The notes beneath the pieces are model-generated. The model did no database searches. It was given only the letters and a program-made list of their open reading frames with translations, and had not been told where the DNA came from. This document shows positions 1-11,610 of a stretch of 64,000 nt of DNA, piece by piece. This DNA is from Macrobrachium rosenbergii (Eukaryota > Arthropoda > Malacostraca > Decapoda > Palaemonidae). The stretch is from positions 1,240,469 through 1,304,468 of the forward strand of contig NC_089767.1 of assembly GCF_040412425.1 (NCBI RefSeq), written 5' to 3'. Each line of letters starts with the position of its first letter. The first letter of the stretch is position 1. Position numbers and translations under genes: made by a program.

Positions 1-345
1 CTCGCCTTTTATGAACCTGGTCAATAACGTGACCTCGTTCTCTTCCGACCATTCTAAAAGTTCCTTGGTCGTCTGATACAGGGAGAAGGAATGAGTGCCC
101 CCTTGCCTCTTGATATAAGCAAGAGCTGTCGTTTGTCCGACTGAACCAGAATAACCTTGCCTTTTACTTCTTGCTGAAATTGCATCAGGGCTAGATGTAC
201 TATTAACTTTCAGTTCTTTCACATTTATGTGCAGTTCTTTCTGCTCTTCCTGCCACAGGCCCATATTCCTTGTTGTCTAAAAATGTATGCTCCCACCCCT
301 GATCCGGCGTCTGACAAGAACATGTGAGTCTGGGCTCTGTGATAA
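1..345 (-). pseudogene. DIRS RNase H domain, frameshifted, cut by window edge
   Basis: The minus strand from about 150 to 1 reads TTALAYIKRQGGTHS and then WSEENEVTLLTRFIKGE. These are the conserved middle and end of the RNase H domain in DIRS elements, where a TTA-AYI-QGGT block is followed by a W-E-VTL-RFI-GE block just before the recombinase. Just upstream a segment ending VILVQSD lies in another frame, so a frameshift sits near 140. Further upstream, around 330-225, FLSDAGSGVGAYI matches the domain's first acidic block. RNase H would remove the RNA template during reverse transcription. The C-terminus is outside the window. Confidence 0.7.
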
Positions 346-599
346 AAGAGACATTCCCTCCTTTCTTGAGCCTTTCCTTGAATTCCACCAGAACAGCTCC
401 TTCTGATCTGATCTGAGATCTTGAAAAGAAAGGAAAGATCCGGATGGGTTTTGCGTGGCCATTGGCTTTGTAGATAAAACTGCAGAGGCCTCATTTTGAG
501 TCTCCCCAGTTTCGAACTTCTCCATCGAGCTAAGGTCCCCAGTAAGCTCATCCACTGGTTGGCTGAGCAAACCTTCAAATATTTTTAAAGTCGTCTATC

Positions 600-1560
600 A
601 TGCTTAGACAAGACTCTACTCTCCGTATTGATGGAGAAGCCGAAAAGTCAGAGAGTCCATTCTCACTCCCAAATAAACTATCTGCTGTGATGGTGACAGG
701 GACGATTTCGAACATTGACTAGTAGGCCTAGTTCCTTTACCAGAGATAATGTCTTCATTAGGTCCTCCACATATTTGGCTTTGGAAAATTGCTTTCCAGA
801 AGCCAGTCGTCCAGATACTATTGACATCCTTATTCCTTGCAAGTGAAGATTCTTCAATACCGTTGACAGAACTCTTGTAAACACTTGAGGTGCAGTTGAC
901 TGAGTCCGAAACAAAGAGCTCTGAACTGGAAAACTTTGCCTTGGAAAATAAACCTCAGGAACTTCCTTGATTCCTGATGGATAAGGAAGTGTATCACTTT
1001 TTTTCCTGGAGGTCTATCGAGACCATCCAGTCGCCGGTTGAAGAGATGCTAACACCGACTCTGTAGTTTCCATCGAAAATTTCGTCTTCTTTGACGTAAA
1101 ATGTTCAATGCGCTCACATCTAGAACCGGCCTCCAACCTCCCGATGCCTAGAACTAAAAGGTCTGTTGCAAGTTGTAAAACCCCAGAGAGCATGGGGTCG
1201 GCACTAAAATCGATGGCTTGTTTCCTTAGTAGATGTTTCTACTTTGGTTCTTGAAGATTTCGCAAAACTATAAAGTCGAATATTTTGGAAAAACAACTGG
1301 GCGTCCGATAGGGGCTTTTGTTGGAATGGGATGGAGTACCCCTCTATGATCACCTGTAAGGTCAAGGATCATTGACCTTTGCCAGGTTTCCGAGAACGAC
1401 TGGAGTCTGGCACCTACTGCTATGTGGAGGACAGATCTCATTTTTTTGTTGAAAATTGGAAGGTCGAGTAAAGATTTTTTTCCCACAATGAAACTTGGAA
1501 AAGGGCACTTAGAAGCAGACTTGCCCATCTGAACGTCTTGGAAGTGTCCAAAACACACTT
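600..1560 (-). pseudogene. DIRS reverse transcriptase, frameshifted
   Basis: A minus-strand segment at 914-678 reads APQVFTRVLSTVLKNLHLQGIR and, after a break, LVKELGLLVN, the palm and thumb signature of DIRS reverse transcriptases. The catalytic box YLDDW is intact but in a neighbouring frame, at 803-817, so an indel lies beside it. Upstream, 1558-1268 contains VGARLQSFSETW followed by a region matching the N-terminal RT block (GRL-F-W). The enzyme copies element RNA into DNA in the parent element. This copy cannot give one continuous protein. Confidence 0.68.
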
Positions 1561-2249
1561 TTGGTGGAAGTAGCTACATGTAGTCTTTTTCTGTTCTTTG
1601 CTGACTGAGCCAACAGGTCCTGTGTTGCTTTTTGTGTCCCAACTTCAGCAGTCTCTCGAACTAATTCCTTACACAACAAGTGGTCCTAAACAAAGGAGCA
1701 AAGAGAGAGAACCTCTGGCTTATTTAAACACCCTTCGCCAAAAGGAGCACCAGAGTTGTCCATTTCTTCAGAACTCGGTTGCAAAAACCGAGGTTAGCTC
1801 AAGGCACAATCGCATACCCCCTTGTCATGCGTCGAAATGAAAGTGAAATCCGTGATTCCATCCGAAAGCCACACACTTTGACTTTCCTAGCCAAGCTACC
1901 ACTGACCAATCAAGGAAACTGATGACCTCCACAACAGCGAAAATACTCTTGAGAAGATGATCCAACTCTGACTGCGTGAAAAAGATCTTCGCTGATTGAA
2001 GAGCTGTGTGACGACTTGAATCCACTAGACTGGAGAAGTCTCCTTGAGCGGTGGCAGACACACCCAAAGAAAAACGTTCTCAGTTTTGTCCACATGCGGC
2101 TGGCGATGAGCCAATCTGGAGGGTGGAAGACAAAACATAAATCTTGCCTTGCTCTCTCTTGTCTGGGAGCCAGGAATTAATTTTCTTGATAGCCGTTCTT
2201 GGCAGTTCAATCCAAAACTAGGCGTGTAAAAAGCTGGATCCGAGCGTTA

Positions 2250-3785
2250 TCCCTCTTAAACTGCGATCTGGGAGAACCACTTGGTCGAAGGCTTAAAAGA
2301 GTCCCCAAAGTTTTCCACTGAAAAACTTGAGTAACTCACTTATAACCTCAAGATTTCTCCTTGATTCCTGGAAAGTCCTCTTCTATTTCTACATCTTCTT
2401 CGATTTCTTCGTCTACAGAAGACACAGGAGACAATTGGTGCACAGGAACAGTTTCTGACGAAAAAGTAGGTCGTGCGGAATCTAAAGTCTTACGACCATG
2501 CCGATGTGGCGCCGAATCCGTCAGACTGTGTGGCGCGCGCCAAGCTGACTGGCGCTCCATGACTGAAGTGGCGCTGGCCAAGCTGAAAGTGGCGCGCGCC
2601 ATGCTGAAGTGGCGTTTATCAACGAAGTGGCGAATCCGGGACCAGAGAAGAATGCTGAAGCGTCTGGTTGAGCCTCTTCATTGGTGCATGCAAATGGGAG
2701 GCTCTTGAGTCAAGACTTGTTGCGCACAAGAAGGAAGTATCTCCATGGAGGTGCTCCCGAACACAAACAAAAAACAACTTTCAATAAGATCCGTCAATTT
2801 GTCCGTGACTTGAGTGACAAAACGGGGATCTTGTTGACCCCACCAAGAGGAGGTACTATCTGCGATGAGGCTGGGCGAGATGTAACCATCCTGGAACGGA
2901 TAAAAACGCTTTTAAACGGGCAATAGAACGCGTAGGTTCCTTCCGGCGAGGGGCTGATCTACTGAAGAGGAGGAGGAGAAAAGGTTCAGGATCTTCCCAG
3001 AAGCTACAGCCGCATGCGGATCCGTCAAAGATCTTTTCTTGGAATCGCTGCAGGAGAATTGTGAGACCTCTTGAGAGGGCGAGAAGAATGCTTTCAAGCG
3101 CCCATGTTAGGAGGAGTCAACGAATCATCACCACTAGAAGACACATCCCCAGCAGCGCCTTTTCTATGGCGTGCGGAAGCATCCTGGGAATGCACAACAG
3201 GAATACTTGAGGGGTGACTGCTGGGAGCAAGCCCCACTTTCGCCTCCTTTACGGTTTCGACATGCCCTCTCCTGAACCAGGGAGTCCGACAGAGGTCTAG
3301 ACCTGGGAGAACAGAAGTGGGCCGAACAGACACCTCCTCCACTAACACTTCACTTCGAGGAGCCAATTTTTCAATGGCTTGGCCCATCGTCTGGATGGCT
3401 GAAAGCACAGCTGAAAATTTAGTGTCCATTTGGACTTTTAACTCTGACACGGTGATAGGATTGGGATCAACAGGGTCGGACAAAGGAGAGCCTCAATAGG
3501 AGAGGGGTTAACAGATTGAATTACCTGCCCTACAGACTTAGCAGATGATGACCTCTGAAAGAGCTGAAGCTTTCCTAACTCTGTCCTTTTCTAACTTCCG
3601 TAGATATTTCTCTAAGGCTGACCATTCATCCGTTGTTAGATGCATACATTCCTCACATGTGTTCTCTGAATTACAAAATTTACCCTACATGAAGAGCAAA
3701 CTGAATGGGGGTCGATAATTTTTTTAGGCAAACGAGTCCTACAGCCTAAAGCACAATATCTATACTGGGAACCAGAATCAGACAT
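2250..3785 (-). pseudogene. DIRS ORF1 (gag-like), broken
   Basis: A start codon at 3785 (minus) opens MSDSGSQYRYCALGC, followed by a cysteine/histidine cluster (DPHSVCSSC), like the N-terminal zinc-type cluster of DIRS ORF1 proteins. The frame is lost before 3483, where another segment (3483-3094, 129 residues) holds an amphipathic, probably coiled-coil stretch (ELKVQMDTKFSAVLSAIQTM). Further on (2602-2348) is an acidic linker with alternating E/D and I/V. The role is presumably nucleocapsid. ORF1 is poorly conserved between elements, so the assignment rests mainly on position upstream of RT and the cysteine cluster. Confidence 0.5.
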
Positions 3786-4078
3786 ATTGTACAAAGAATT
3801 AATTCCGACCACAAATGCAAAGCGCTAGCTAACAAAAACCACAAAGAAATACTTAAGTATAAATTGCAGACAAAAATTCAACCACAAAGGGAGACCGTGT
3901 TACCGGTCTCTCGGCAGAAAAAACTTAATGGGTTCTAGAACATTGTTGGGATAGTTCCTTGTTACCTATAGAGGGCGCTGGTAGAGGGATCACCTAGGTG
4001 TTTTAGCGCTAGCGCGAAATTTAAATTCTGCCGCCCGCGTCAGAGACGACAGCTATATGTAACACCAGGTAAAGTCCT
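3786..4078 (-). repeat. 5' leader / terminal repeat of DIRS element 1
   Basis: Non-coding stretch just upstream of the ORF1 start. It carries a perfect hairpin at 3891-3911 (GAGACCG, loop, CGGTCTC) and a GCGC-rich palindromic patch near 4003-4016 (TTTAGCGCTAGCGCG). It is placed where the terminal repeat and promoter of a DIRS element should lie. The partner repeat is outside the window, so its repeat nature is inferred. Confidence 0.4.
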
Positions 4079-4164
4079 ATAAGTAAAATGGTAATGTATT
4101 TACTTAAGGGAGAGATGGCCTATTCATCATTTTACTAAACATTAATATTTTTGCTCTTAAATCC

Positions 4165-4582
4165 ATCACTGAGTTGTCGACATATTTTTTTTTATTATCT
4201 ATTATAGATTATGTGCAGTGGATGTTCCTCTCTGTTGAACTTCTCAGTTCCAGAAGTCCTTTGTTCCTCACACTGTTGGAATGTGGAACAGTCTCCCTAC
4301 TGAGGATGTTGTGCAGGTGGAACTACAAAAGTTTGAGCAGTAATGCAATGCATTACTACCCTCATACAATTCTCCTTGCATTTTGTTAATTTACTTCCAT
4401 TTTTCTCTATTTCTTAATTTCTTTACTTATTTGTTCGTTTTTAATAAGCGAGACCTCTTCTTTCTGTACTGCCCTTTGCCTCTTCCCTCTTTCAAATGAA
4501 CACCATGTTCTTTGGAAGCTTGAATTTAAAGTCAATGGCCCCTTTGGTGGGCTTGTTCCATATGAATAGGCATCATCTTCTG

Positions 4583-4648
<66 letters not shown>
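4165..4648 (+). mobile_element. 3' end of a CR1/L2-type LINE with (TAA)n tail
   Basis: About 4225-4350 encodes, in broken frames, a C-terminal RT tail of the type HCWNVEQSPY then VVQVELQKFEQ, corresponding to the F-P-T-V-WN-LP ... FK block that ends many CR1/L2-like LINE proteins. It is followed by a T-rich 3' untranslated region and ends directly in a (TAA)n tract, as expected for LINEs that terminate in short tandem tails. Only the last few hundred bases remain, which is the usual 5' truncation. Confidence 0.5.
4586..4648 (+). repeat. (TAA)n microsatellite
   Basis: About 21 uninterrupted TAA/AAT units, read here as the terminal tail of the upstream LINE fragment. An apparent poly-isoleucine frame on the minus strand is an artefact of this repeat. 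Confidence 0.95.
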
Positions 4649-4668
4649 CAGAAAAAAAATTAACTTAC

Positions 4669-4846
4669 CAATTTCAGAGACTGACTCCTGCGCTATTGTG
4701 AAGGTCAATTTGCTCTCCACCTGGTTCCTGCTCGATGTCGTTTTGGTGTAAACAGCAGTCGTTTCAGTACACCCATAAAATCAATTTGATACAACCCAGT
4801 TAGTTTCCACAGAAACAATTTAAACACTAAAATCGGATTTCTTCAA
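4669..4846 (-). other. Candidate host exon with consensus splice donor
   Basis: On the minus strand a frame open for about 60 codons ends exactly at a consensus donor (GAAATTG then GTAAGT; exon end 4669). It contains LTFTIAQESVSEIG. A weak acceptor (GATTTTAG) lies near 4828. No family is recognised. It could belong to the same minus-strand gene as the candidate exon at 5364-5586, but nothing proves it; a 60-codon open frame can occur by chance. Confidence 0.2.
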
Positions 4847-4849
4847 GCA

Positions 4850-7033
4850 TTTACGATTTTTTTAAAAAATCAAAATCATCACATTCGAATTATATTTCTA
4901 TGTACTCATCCAGCACATACCCACAAATTTATCCCTAACTATATTAAACTTTACATCATTCAGATTTCAAGTACGTTTTACAAACAAACCAGACGCACAG
5001 TCAATTACTTATTAATTTCCATATTTTATGACTTTTTGATTTTGCTGTTGCTTTTACTGCCTCATAATAATTTCGTGATTCTAATTTAATAACAATAGTT
5101 TAACCTCCCATGTTGATTTCTCAAATAAAAATATCCAAGGCTATAATTGATATAGTACTGATTTTGCTGTACTAATTTACAACAACAAAGTACTAAATAA
5201 AGAACACGCTGAGGCAAATGTTCCTAAAAACAAAAGACTGACGACAGCGTTTACTCCAGAGTTGAATGTCGCCCTGACACTAATCATTTCAAAGTACGTT
5301 TGTAGTAACGGACCACGCAGCAAAATCCGCTCTATTGAGGGGCATTTTTCAGTTCTTTCTCTGTCAAAGGATGGGGTTGACTGGTTTATCAAAGGCTTTA
5401 TATGAATTCAGCATTCTGAAAATAAAGAAGTGCTTTGTTACATGCAGCATAATATCAGGGAAGTACATTTTTTCTGTTTTATTTGACTGAACTCTGGAAA
5501 GGTCTTGAGCTGTATCTAACTGTCTCCACGGATGTACTGAAACAACTTGGACCGAAATGGCTGTAGACCCTGAAGCGAACCATCGCCTGTAACAAAAATT
5601 TTCTACATTAAATACTTATTACAGGAAATGGCTCGATAAAAATAATATTCTGGGATGAGTATGTCTCCAATTAAGGAGAAAAAAGACATTGGAGTCCCTT
5701 AATTTATACAGCTATGGGGCCATGAAAATCATTCTCTGTTGTTTGTTATAATAAAGAACTGAGCTCTTATCAAGAACGACCTCAGCACTGGCTCTCAATG
5801 TTTCACCATGACACTGGACAACAGTTATTGATATTAAATATGATCCTGAATTTATTTAATGGTCAAGATTCTGGACAAATTGGCAAATTCTAAGAGAATG
5901 GTAGGCAGTGTCATTTCCTTCCTATACTGTATAGAAAATAATTTTTAATATACAATGTGTCAAGATTTAACAGGGTTTATTTCAGCTGCCTAATGTGATG
6001 AGAGAATATTGCCTGGAACATTTCACATTCAAGGAACAGCCCTATGACAATAATCACTCACTCAACAAATCATTCACTGCCTTTTCTTAAGGTTTTTGTT
6101 TCACCTGGGCAATTGGTACAGTGAGGAAAACAAATACTTTCAACAAAGGTAATTTCCCTCAGCATTCATCTAAATTTCACAGACTGGTACTGGTCAAGAA
6201 ATGCAAAACAAAAGGCCTCATTAATTTTAGATACTTCAGAAAATTGAAGGTATTTTTCACTTTCAATGCTCATCAGTGTCTCTAGGTACCAGTGAAAACT
6301 TCTAACTACACAAATGTTAAAGCTCACAGCCTATACCAACGCATTTTTCCAGTAAAAACTCATATCGTGCAAGTGTGCGCTCATTCTAGGCCTGTATCAA
6401 AGTGTAGTATTTCTCACTGTAATGAAAACTAAAATGATTGTCTTCACAAACTCTAATCATGTTACTAACCCAAGAGATCAGTCACTTAAGAATACTTACG
6501 TACACAGAAACTTGTCCACGACATACCGTGCAAGTCAATACGATAGCGATCTTTATCTGTAGTTTTAGGAAAGCAATGGCCTTGGTATTAGGCCTATAAT
6601 GATATACACAGATTTGTTCTCCAATTAAACTAATAACCAGGTTAAGACAACTAATATCCATGTCGATTATGCTTATTTCTGAAAAAAAAAAAATTCCCAA
6701 AATACGGTTCCTAGCTCTATTTTAGCTGAGGTTCCACAACAATTTTTATAGTCGAAACAGATTAATAGGAGATAAGCTTATTTTGGTGAAGAGACACTTT
6801 CTTTAAAGTTTTTCTTGAAGAGCATCCCCTGACACTTAATAACTGATTGTGAAAAAATGATCTTCATTATCTCATCTTTCAAGATTTTTCTAATCAAGTA
6901 AATGTTACCACTAAGAGCGAATAATGCTTTCACCCGTATCTTTAATAATGTCATAAATTTGCGTTCTGATATTTTCATGTCAGTTAATTGCACTAGAGCA
7001 ATAAAAACACCTTAGAGGAACAGGTTGTCACAG
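4850..7033. other. Unassigned AT-rich DNA
   Basis: Apart from the candidate exon above, I see no domain, TIR or tandem array here. Open frames are short and of low complexity. Confidence 0.6.
5364..5586 (-). other. Candidate exon after a strong splice acceptor
   Basis: A strong 3' splice site (TTTTTGTTACAG) on the minus strand precedes a segment in which one frame is open for 73 codons (to the stop at 5364-5366). A second is open for about 23 codons (includes SLQGLQPFRSKLFQYIRGDS) and then stops. An AATAAA lies about 100 bases into it. It may be the last exon of an unrecognised gene. Codon choice does not decide the frame. Confidence 0.2.
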
Positions 7034-7370
7034 CAGACTCTAACTATAAGTAACTAATAAGCTTACATCTATCTATGGTGTGCAATGCTTTGAGAAAACG
7101 CTTCTCATCAAGCTGGAATCATGATATTTATGGTCCTAGAGGCACTGAAAAAAAGTACTTGCTAGCTTTTGCAAATACATTAGTTTCTCTTATAACAGTC
7201 TATAATCTAAATAGTTATGGACTGTTATAAGAGAAAACTAATATATTTGCATAAGCTAGCAAGTACTTTTTCTTCAAAGCCTTTAGTACCATAAACACAC
7301 ACAATACCAGCTTTACGAGGGTACACCATAGACAGACGACAGATTATCAGTCCTTTATAGTTAAAGCTCG
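7034..7370. mobile_element. Hairpin (MITE-like) element
   Basis: A 337-bp imperfect palindrome. The inner stem is nearly perfect (TTTCTCTTATAACAGTC at 7184-7200 against its reverse complement at 7220-7236) and continues outward through GTACTTGCTAGC, CTATGGTGT (7073-7081, complement at 7323-7331) and TAACTATA. The spacer is about 19 bases. It has no coding capacity. Arm divergence is roughly 20-25 percent at the outside and lower near the centre. I could not define a target duplication, so the superfamily is open. Confidence 0.7.
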
Positions 7371-10182
7371 CCAAAATTTGATAGATTTATAAATACAGCA
7401 GCTAACGTTACATGTAGCAAATTACCTCCGTTTAAAATGTGAAAAGCAGTACAATTTCCCTGTCATTCATCTAGCTGCCTTTTGAAATATGAGTTTGGTC
7501 AAGTTGTGGAATGTCAGCATAAACTGAGCAAAACATGTTGAAGAACTGTCTTAGAAATTCCTGCCTAAACTCAAAATGCTGTGTGGGCATTTGCCAACAA
7601 TCCTCTACCCTGAGTTCCACTATCAATATAATTCACTTTGACAAAAAACCTGATATCAGTAATGACTTCTGTGATTAGATCAAGTTGTCTTCTTCTATAG
7701 AGTGCTGTGGGGTATAACTGAACTGAAAATATGTCAGTGTCACTCTACACCAATATTATATGTTCCAACTTCATGATTTTCATTTTTTTTTATCCAAACT
7801 CAACTTACATTCTTGCCTTACTCAAAATAATAAGAGTGTCCCCTCTTGCTAAAATGATGCCAGATAAAGAATCCTTCAGGTAACAACATATCTGAAGTAC
7901 AGATCCCCATTTATAAACAAAATGGCTAAATCCAGTGAAAATCAGCATTCTATAGCAAACCTGACAAGGTGCTAAGCAAGATTCATTTACGAATTATCCG
8001 AGATACCATCGTTAATTTATATTAGAATTTTGAGTGTCATACTGAGCATTAATGAGAGTGAAGGAATTACCTCAATGCCTCCCAATATTGGTGGAACGCC
8101 TTCAGTATGGTCAAGTAAACAATGACCCTATGATCCCTCTGACCTGTGAGTTGTCGCAAAGATAGGCCTAATGCTTTTTATACTTATGATGGTTGCCTAC
8201 ATTCAGTGTGGAGCATAGTACTGTACTGATGAATTTTCTTACTAACATGAAAAACCACGAGTGTCATCACATTTCTCATAGCTGCAAGAATGTATACAGT
8301 CACTTTACCACCTTACCTCATCTCAATTTACAACAACACCATGACCATTTTCTATTTCAGATGGACAGCAGACTTTAGGCAGGGCCTATGGCCAATACAC
8401 ATTAAATGGTTTTCATATCACCATAAAAAGTTTCCTCCCTGTTAGCACTGATGGAGAAACCAGCAGCACCTAAGGAACAGGTAAAAGAAAAGCAACGCTG
8501 AAAGGTGCACTGTGTCACCGGTGTTCTGACTTAACTGAGACCTTAAGTAACAGTGATGTTGGCATGGTACTATTCTTTTGTAGACAAATCACTGCTATGC
8601 TGGATCGTATGGCAGTTAGTTAACCAACTTTCTTACATATACAAGGATTTGAGGTGCCGTTATTTGTGACTACTGTATTGCTCATCATGCCAGAAAAAAC
8701 TGGGCTAGGGGATTACAGTCACAACTGATATTTTGACAATCACCTCCTCCACGTCGCACTCAGAAAAAGTAGGTTACCATGATCAGTGACCACTTCATAT
8801 CTCACTGGGCATTTTCTAAAAAGCCACCAGAAGGTACTGTAGGTGTTACACAATATTACACATCAGGAATCCAAACTCTCTCTGCACGATAAAAAATATG
8901 TATCAATGAAAAATCCTCAACAGAAATTAGCTTACATCAACAGAAGGCAACTCTCCATTGTATGAGTTGAAACAGAATCATATTCTTTTTATGCTAAAAA
9001 CTGACAGTAATGGGCAAAGCCTCTGTCTGCTTCTGAGGTCACCTATTCCATATGCCAACCCTTGACTCTTGAACTTTGGCTGCACTTCAGAGATGTACCC
9101 TCAGAAAGGATGTGATGAGGGTGCACTTATATAATATAAGAGTGATTTTTTCATTCCAACTAGCCTCTCTTTAAGCCTTGAAGTATAGCACCCAAGCACA
9201 CCTGGACAAGAACTTCAAGTTACTCTTGTGGAAGGCTATACAGTAGTTCACAGACTGGAGCAAACTCAAAGGTTTGAGTGACCAGGCAACATAAGGTTAG
9301 GTTAGGTTAACACAGCCATCACACACAGCACAGATAATTGCACAAAAAGCACCAAATAAATGATGGTAGGGGATGATGACTTCTCCCAGCTACCCATGAC
9401 ACATGATACAATATAGTGCAGAAGTGAACAACATTTGAATAGCATATACAGTGGACTGTAGCTTACTCTCAAGGCCCAGAAACATAACCTTTGTAAATAC
9501 TAAAAGTAGCAAAGGTTACAAAACACTTGATACAACAGGTCTAAACTTTAAATGCAAACAATTACTCTCTTCTACTGGTCACTTTGGGATTTCTAAATAA
9601 GACAGCATGCACAGCCTGCGTCACCTAAGACAGATATAACTACAGTTACTCCTCCAAATTTGCAAGGGTTAGGAGTCCCTTCCTTTTTTTTTTTATTTGA
9701 AAAGTCATCAATAATCTAAGGACCCCAAAAGACTGGGACATTCAACCAGCCTATACAGGCTAGCTTAGGCTGGTGGACTACTAGCAACTAGTGGTTTAGG
9801 TGCTGGTAAATGGAACTCAGAACAACTTGGATACAATAACAACTGTTATCATTATATACCTAATACTGGAGAAGGAACACACTAACAGCTATCCAAAGAA
9901 GCTCTGCCTCTCTTAAACACTAACAAAATACCTCCGCAAAGGAGGGAGGCATAAACAGTGAAGTCATATTCTCTAAGCACACAACCTAAAATGAATGGGT
10001 GCTTTCTAGACCTTCTTAGCCCCCACCCAAAATCCCGGTTCCTAAAGGGTACCCCGCCCTTACCGTTAGTAGTTTTCCTGTCATTTTTTTTTCGTTGTGA
10101 CGCCAAATACAGCAGTGATTTTATTCCAAATATCAAACACACAAGGAGCTTTTTTGTTGCGTTTCCTATAGCTTTTGGTAGA
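7371..10182. other. Unassigned non-coding DNA
   Basis: No supported gene. It holds a short telomere-like run at 9293-9307 and scattered splice-like sites, for example a pyrimidine-rich acceptor at 8344-8360, none with a convincing exon. Confidence 0.55.
9293..9307 (+). repeat. Short interstitial TTAGG run
   Basis: Three copies of GGTTA in tandem, the arthropod telomere repeat TTAGG in another register. At this length it can occur by chance. Confidence 0.4.
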
Positions 10183-10781
10183 TCTAAGTAATAGATACAC
10201 AGCGGGTATTTAGCGAGAAATGGCAGTTTCTTATAGTATTTTGGTTGCTTATTTACAATTTAATGTTATTTTTTTGGGGTCGGCTGTAATTAACCTGTAA
10301 TTAACCCCTGAAGTCCATCCAACAAGGGGCTTCCATACGCGATCTTCACAAGACAGAGCACGGCTACGTCTGTTTTGAACGGTTCATATCCTGTCCGGCA
10401 AGTGCAAAACTTGTTAACGTATGGTTACCAGCACCCCCGGGGCAGTACTAAACACGGCGAAGGTACATTCCATTTGGCCGACAACAAACAAATGCACCGC
10501 CAGTGTCAGAAGCCCTAAAAGCGTAGAAAAACCAGTTCCCAAGGTACTGCACTTGCCGGACGGACGGGATACGAACCGTTGGCAACAGACGTGTATACCC
10601 GTGCTCTGTCTTGTGAAGATCACATATGGAAGCCCCTTGTTGGATGGACTTCAGGGTGGTTAATTACAGGTTAATTACAGCCGACCCCCAAAAAATAATG
10701 TTAAATTGTAAATAAGCAACAAAATACTATAAGAAACTGCCATTTCTCGCTAAATGCCCGCCGTGTATCTATTACTTAGAA
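10183..10781. mobile_element. Foldback element with about 230-bp inverted arms
   Basis: The ends are exact complements (CTAAGTAATAGATACAC at 10184-10200, GTGTATCTATTACTTAG at 10763-10779). The arms stay about 90 percent complementary for some 230 bp (left 10183-10415, right 10548-10781), through TTTAGCGAGAAATGGCAG, GGTCGGCTGTAATTAACC and GTCCATCCAACAAGGGGC. The centre (10416-10547) is single copy. There is no transposase. It resembles a non-autonomous DNA transposon (MITE/foldback). The flanks give no clean target duplication. Confidence 0.85.
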
Positions 10782-10839
10782 AGAAATACCAAGCTTTCTT
10801 TTGGCGGAAAGCTGGGCACGCTGCTGACTCTCGTCCCTA

Positions 10840-11260
10840 ATGAGCCGGTCCTAAAAGCAGTGCCCCTCTGATGCATGAGCTGGTGCAGTTACAGGACTAG
10901 AGGGGCTAGGCTAGCCACAGCCCCCTGGGGCAGGTCAGGCTACGACAGGTTGGCCGAGAGGGATTAGGGATACCCCACTGGGTCTGCCAAAAAATTCTGG
11001 CCCAGCCAAAGAACACAGGGACGTAAATAGGTTGCTAGCCTCAAATGACGCTGAACGACTGGCCCCACGGGGGGGGGGGGCCTAAAGAACACGGGGACCT
11101 AGTCTATTCCCTAAAACTGGCAGCCATTCTAAGGTTAAATGACAGTGAGCAACTGGCCTGGGGGCTGGGGGGCTAGGCTGGGGGGCTAGGGGAATCAGGG
11201 GGGCCGACAACCTAGTCAAAGCCCCCCTGGGTTAGTCTCCGACAGGCTGCCAGCATAAGA
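10840..11260. repeat. G-rich imperfect duplication with G11 run
   Basis: Contains an 11-base G run at about 11070-11080 and repeated GGGGGCT motifs at 11160-11195. The block AAAGAACACAGGGAC near 11018 recurs as AAAGAACACGGGGAC near 11083, with a following GCTGAACGACTGGCC / GTGAGCAACTGGCC pair, so the region is an old tandem duplication of about 65-125 bp. The plus-strand G clusters could form a G-quadruplex. No gene is seen. Confidence 0.5.
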
Positions 11261-11610
11261 CAAGGCGTTTTTAGGACAGTTTTAGGACAGGGCTCATAAA
11301 TTGTTCCTATTTAATAATAATAATCGTAGGCTACATTAGCCTATGTATATTGAAAAAAAAACCTACTTCATTAAAATTACGTCTTTTTTAGGCCTTAAAA
11401 CTTATGTAAATTAACGTAATTATTAAAATGAAAAGAAGAATTATTACCGTTATTATTATGATTTCTCGGATAAACACAACAGCAACAACTAGACTTTAGT
11501 TGTAGTAGTAGTAATAGAAAGGCCTTCCTATGGAACGGTCCCTCATTTGTGAGTTCTATTTCACCTTTGCTTTGAGCTTCTTTAATTTAGTATATTTAAA
11601 TATATTTTTC

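Larger units (their letters stand above)
1..4078 (-). mobile_element. DIRS-like retrotransposon 1, 5' two thirds, broken
   Basis: On the minus strand the order is ORF1/gag-like (3785 to about 2250), reverse transcriptase (about 1560 to 600) and RNase H (about 345 to 1), the order of tyrosine-recombinase retrotransposons of the DIRS order. The recombinase would lie beyond base 1. Each domain is spread over more than one frame, so the copy is a pseudo-element. The right edge near 4078 is a guess, set where a leader rich in GCGC palindromes gives way to AT-rich DNA. DIRS elements are known to be common in decapods. Confidence 0.75.

Noticed and set aside
9293..9307. Interstitial telomere
   Set aside because: Only three TTAGG-type units; chance cannot be excluded, so not raised to a finding.
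10414..10663. Overlapping frames on both strands near 10.5 kb
   Set aside because: Lie in the arms and centre of a palindromic element; no domain.
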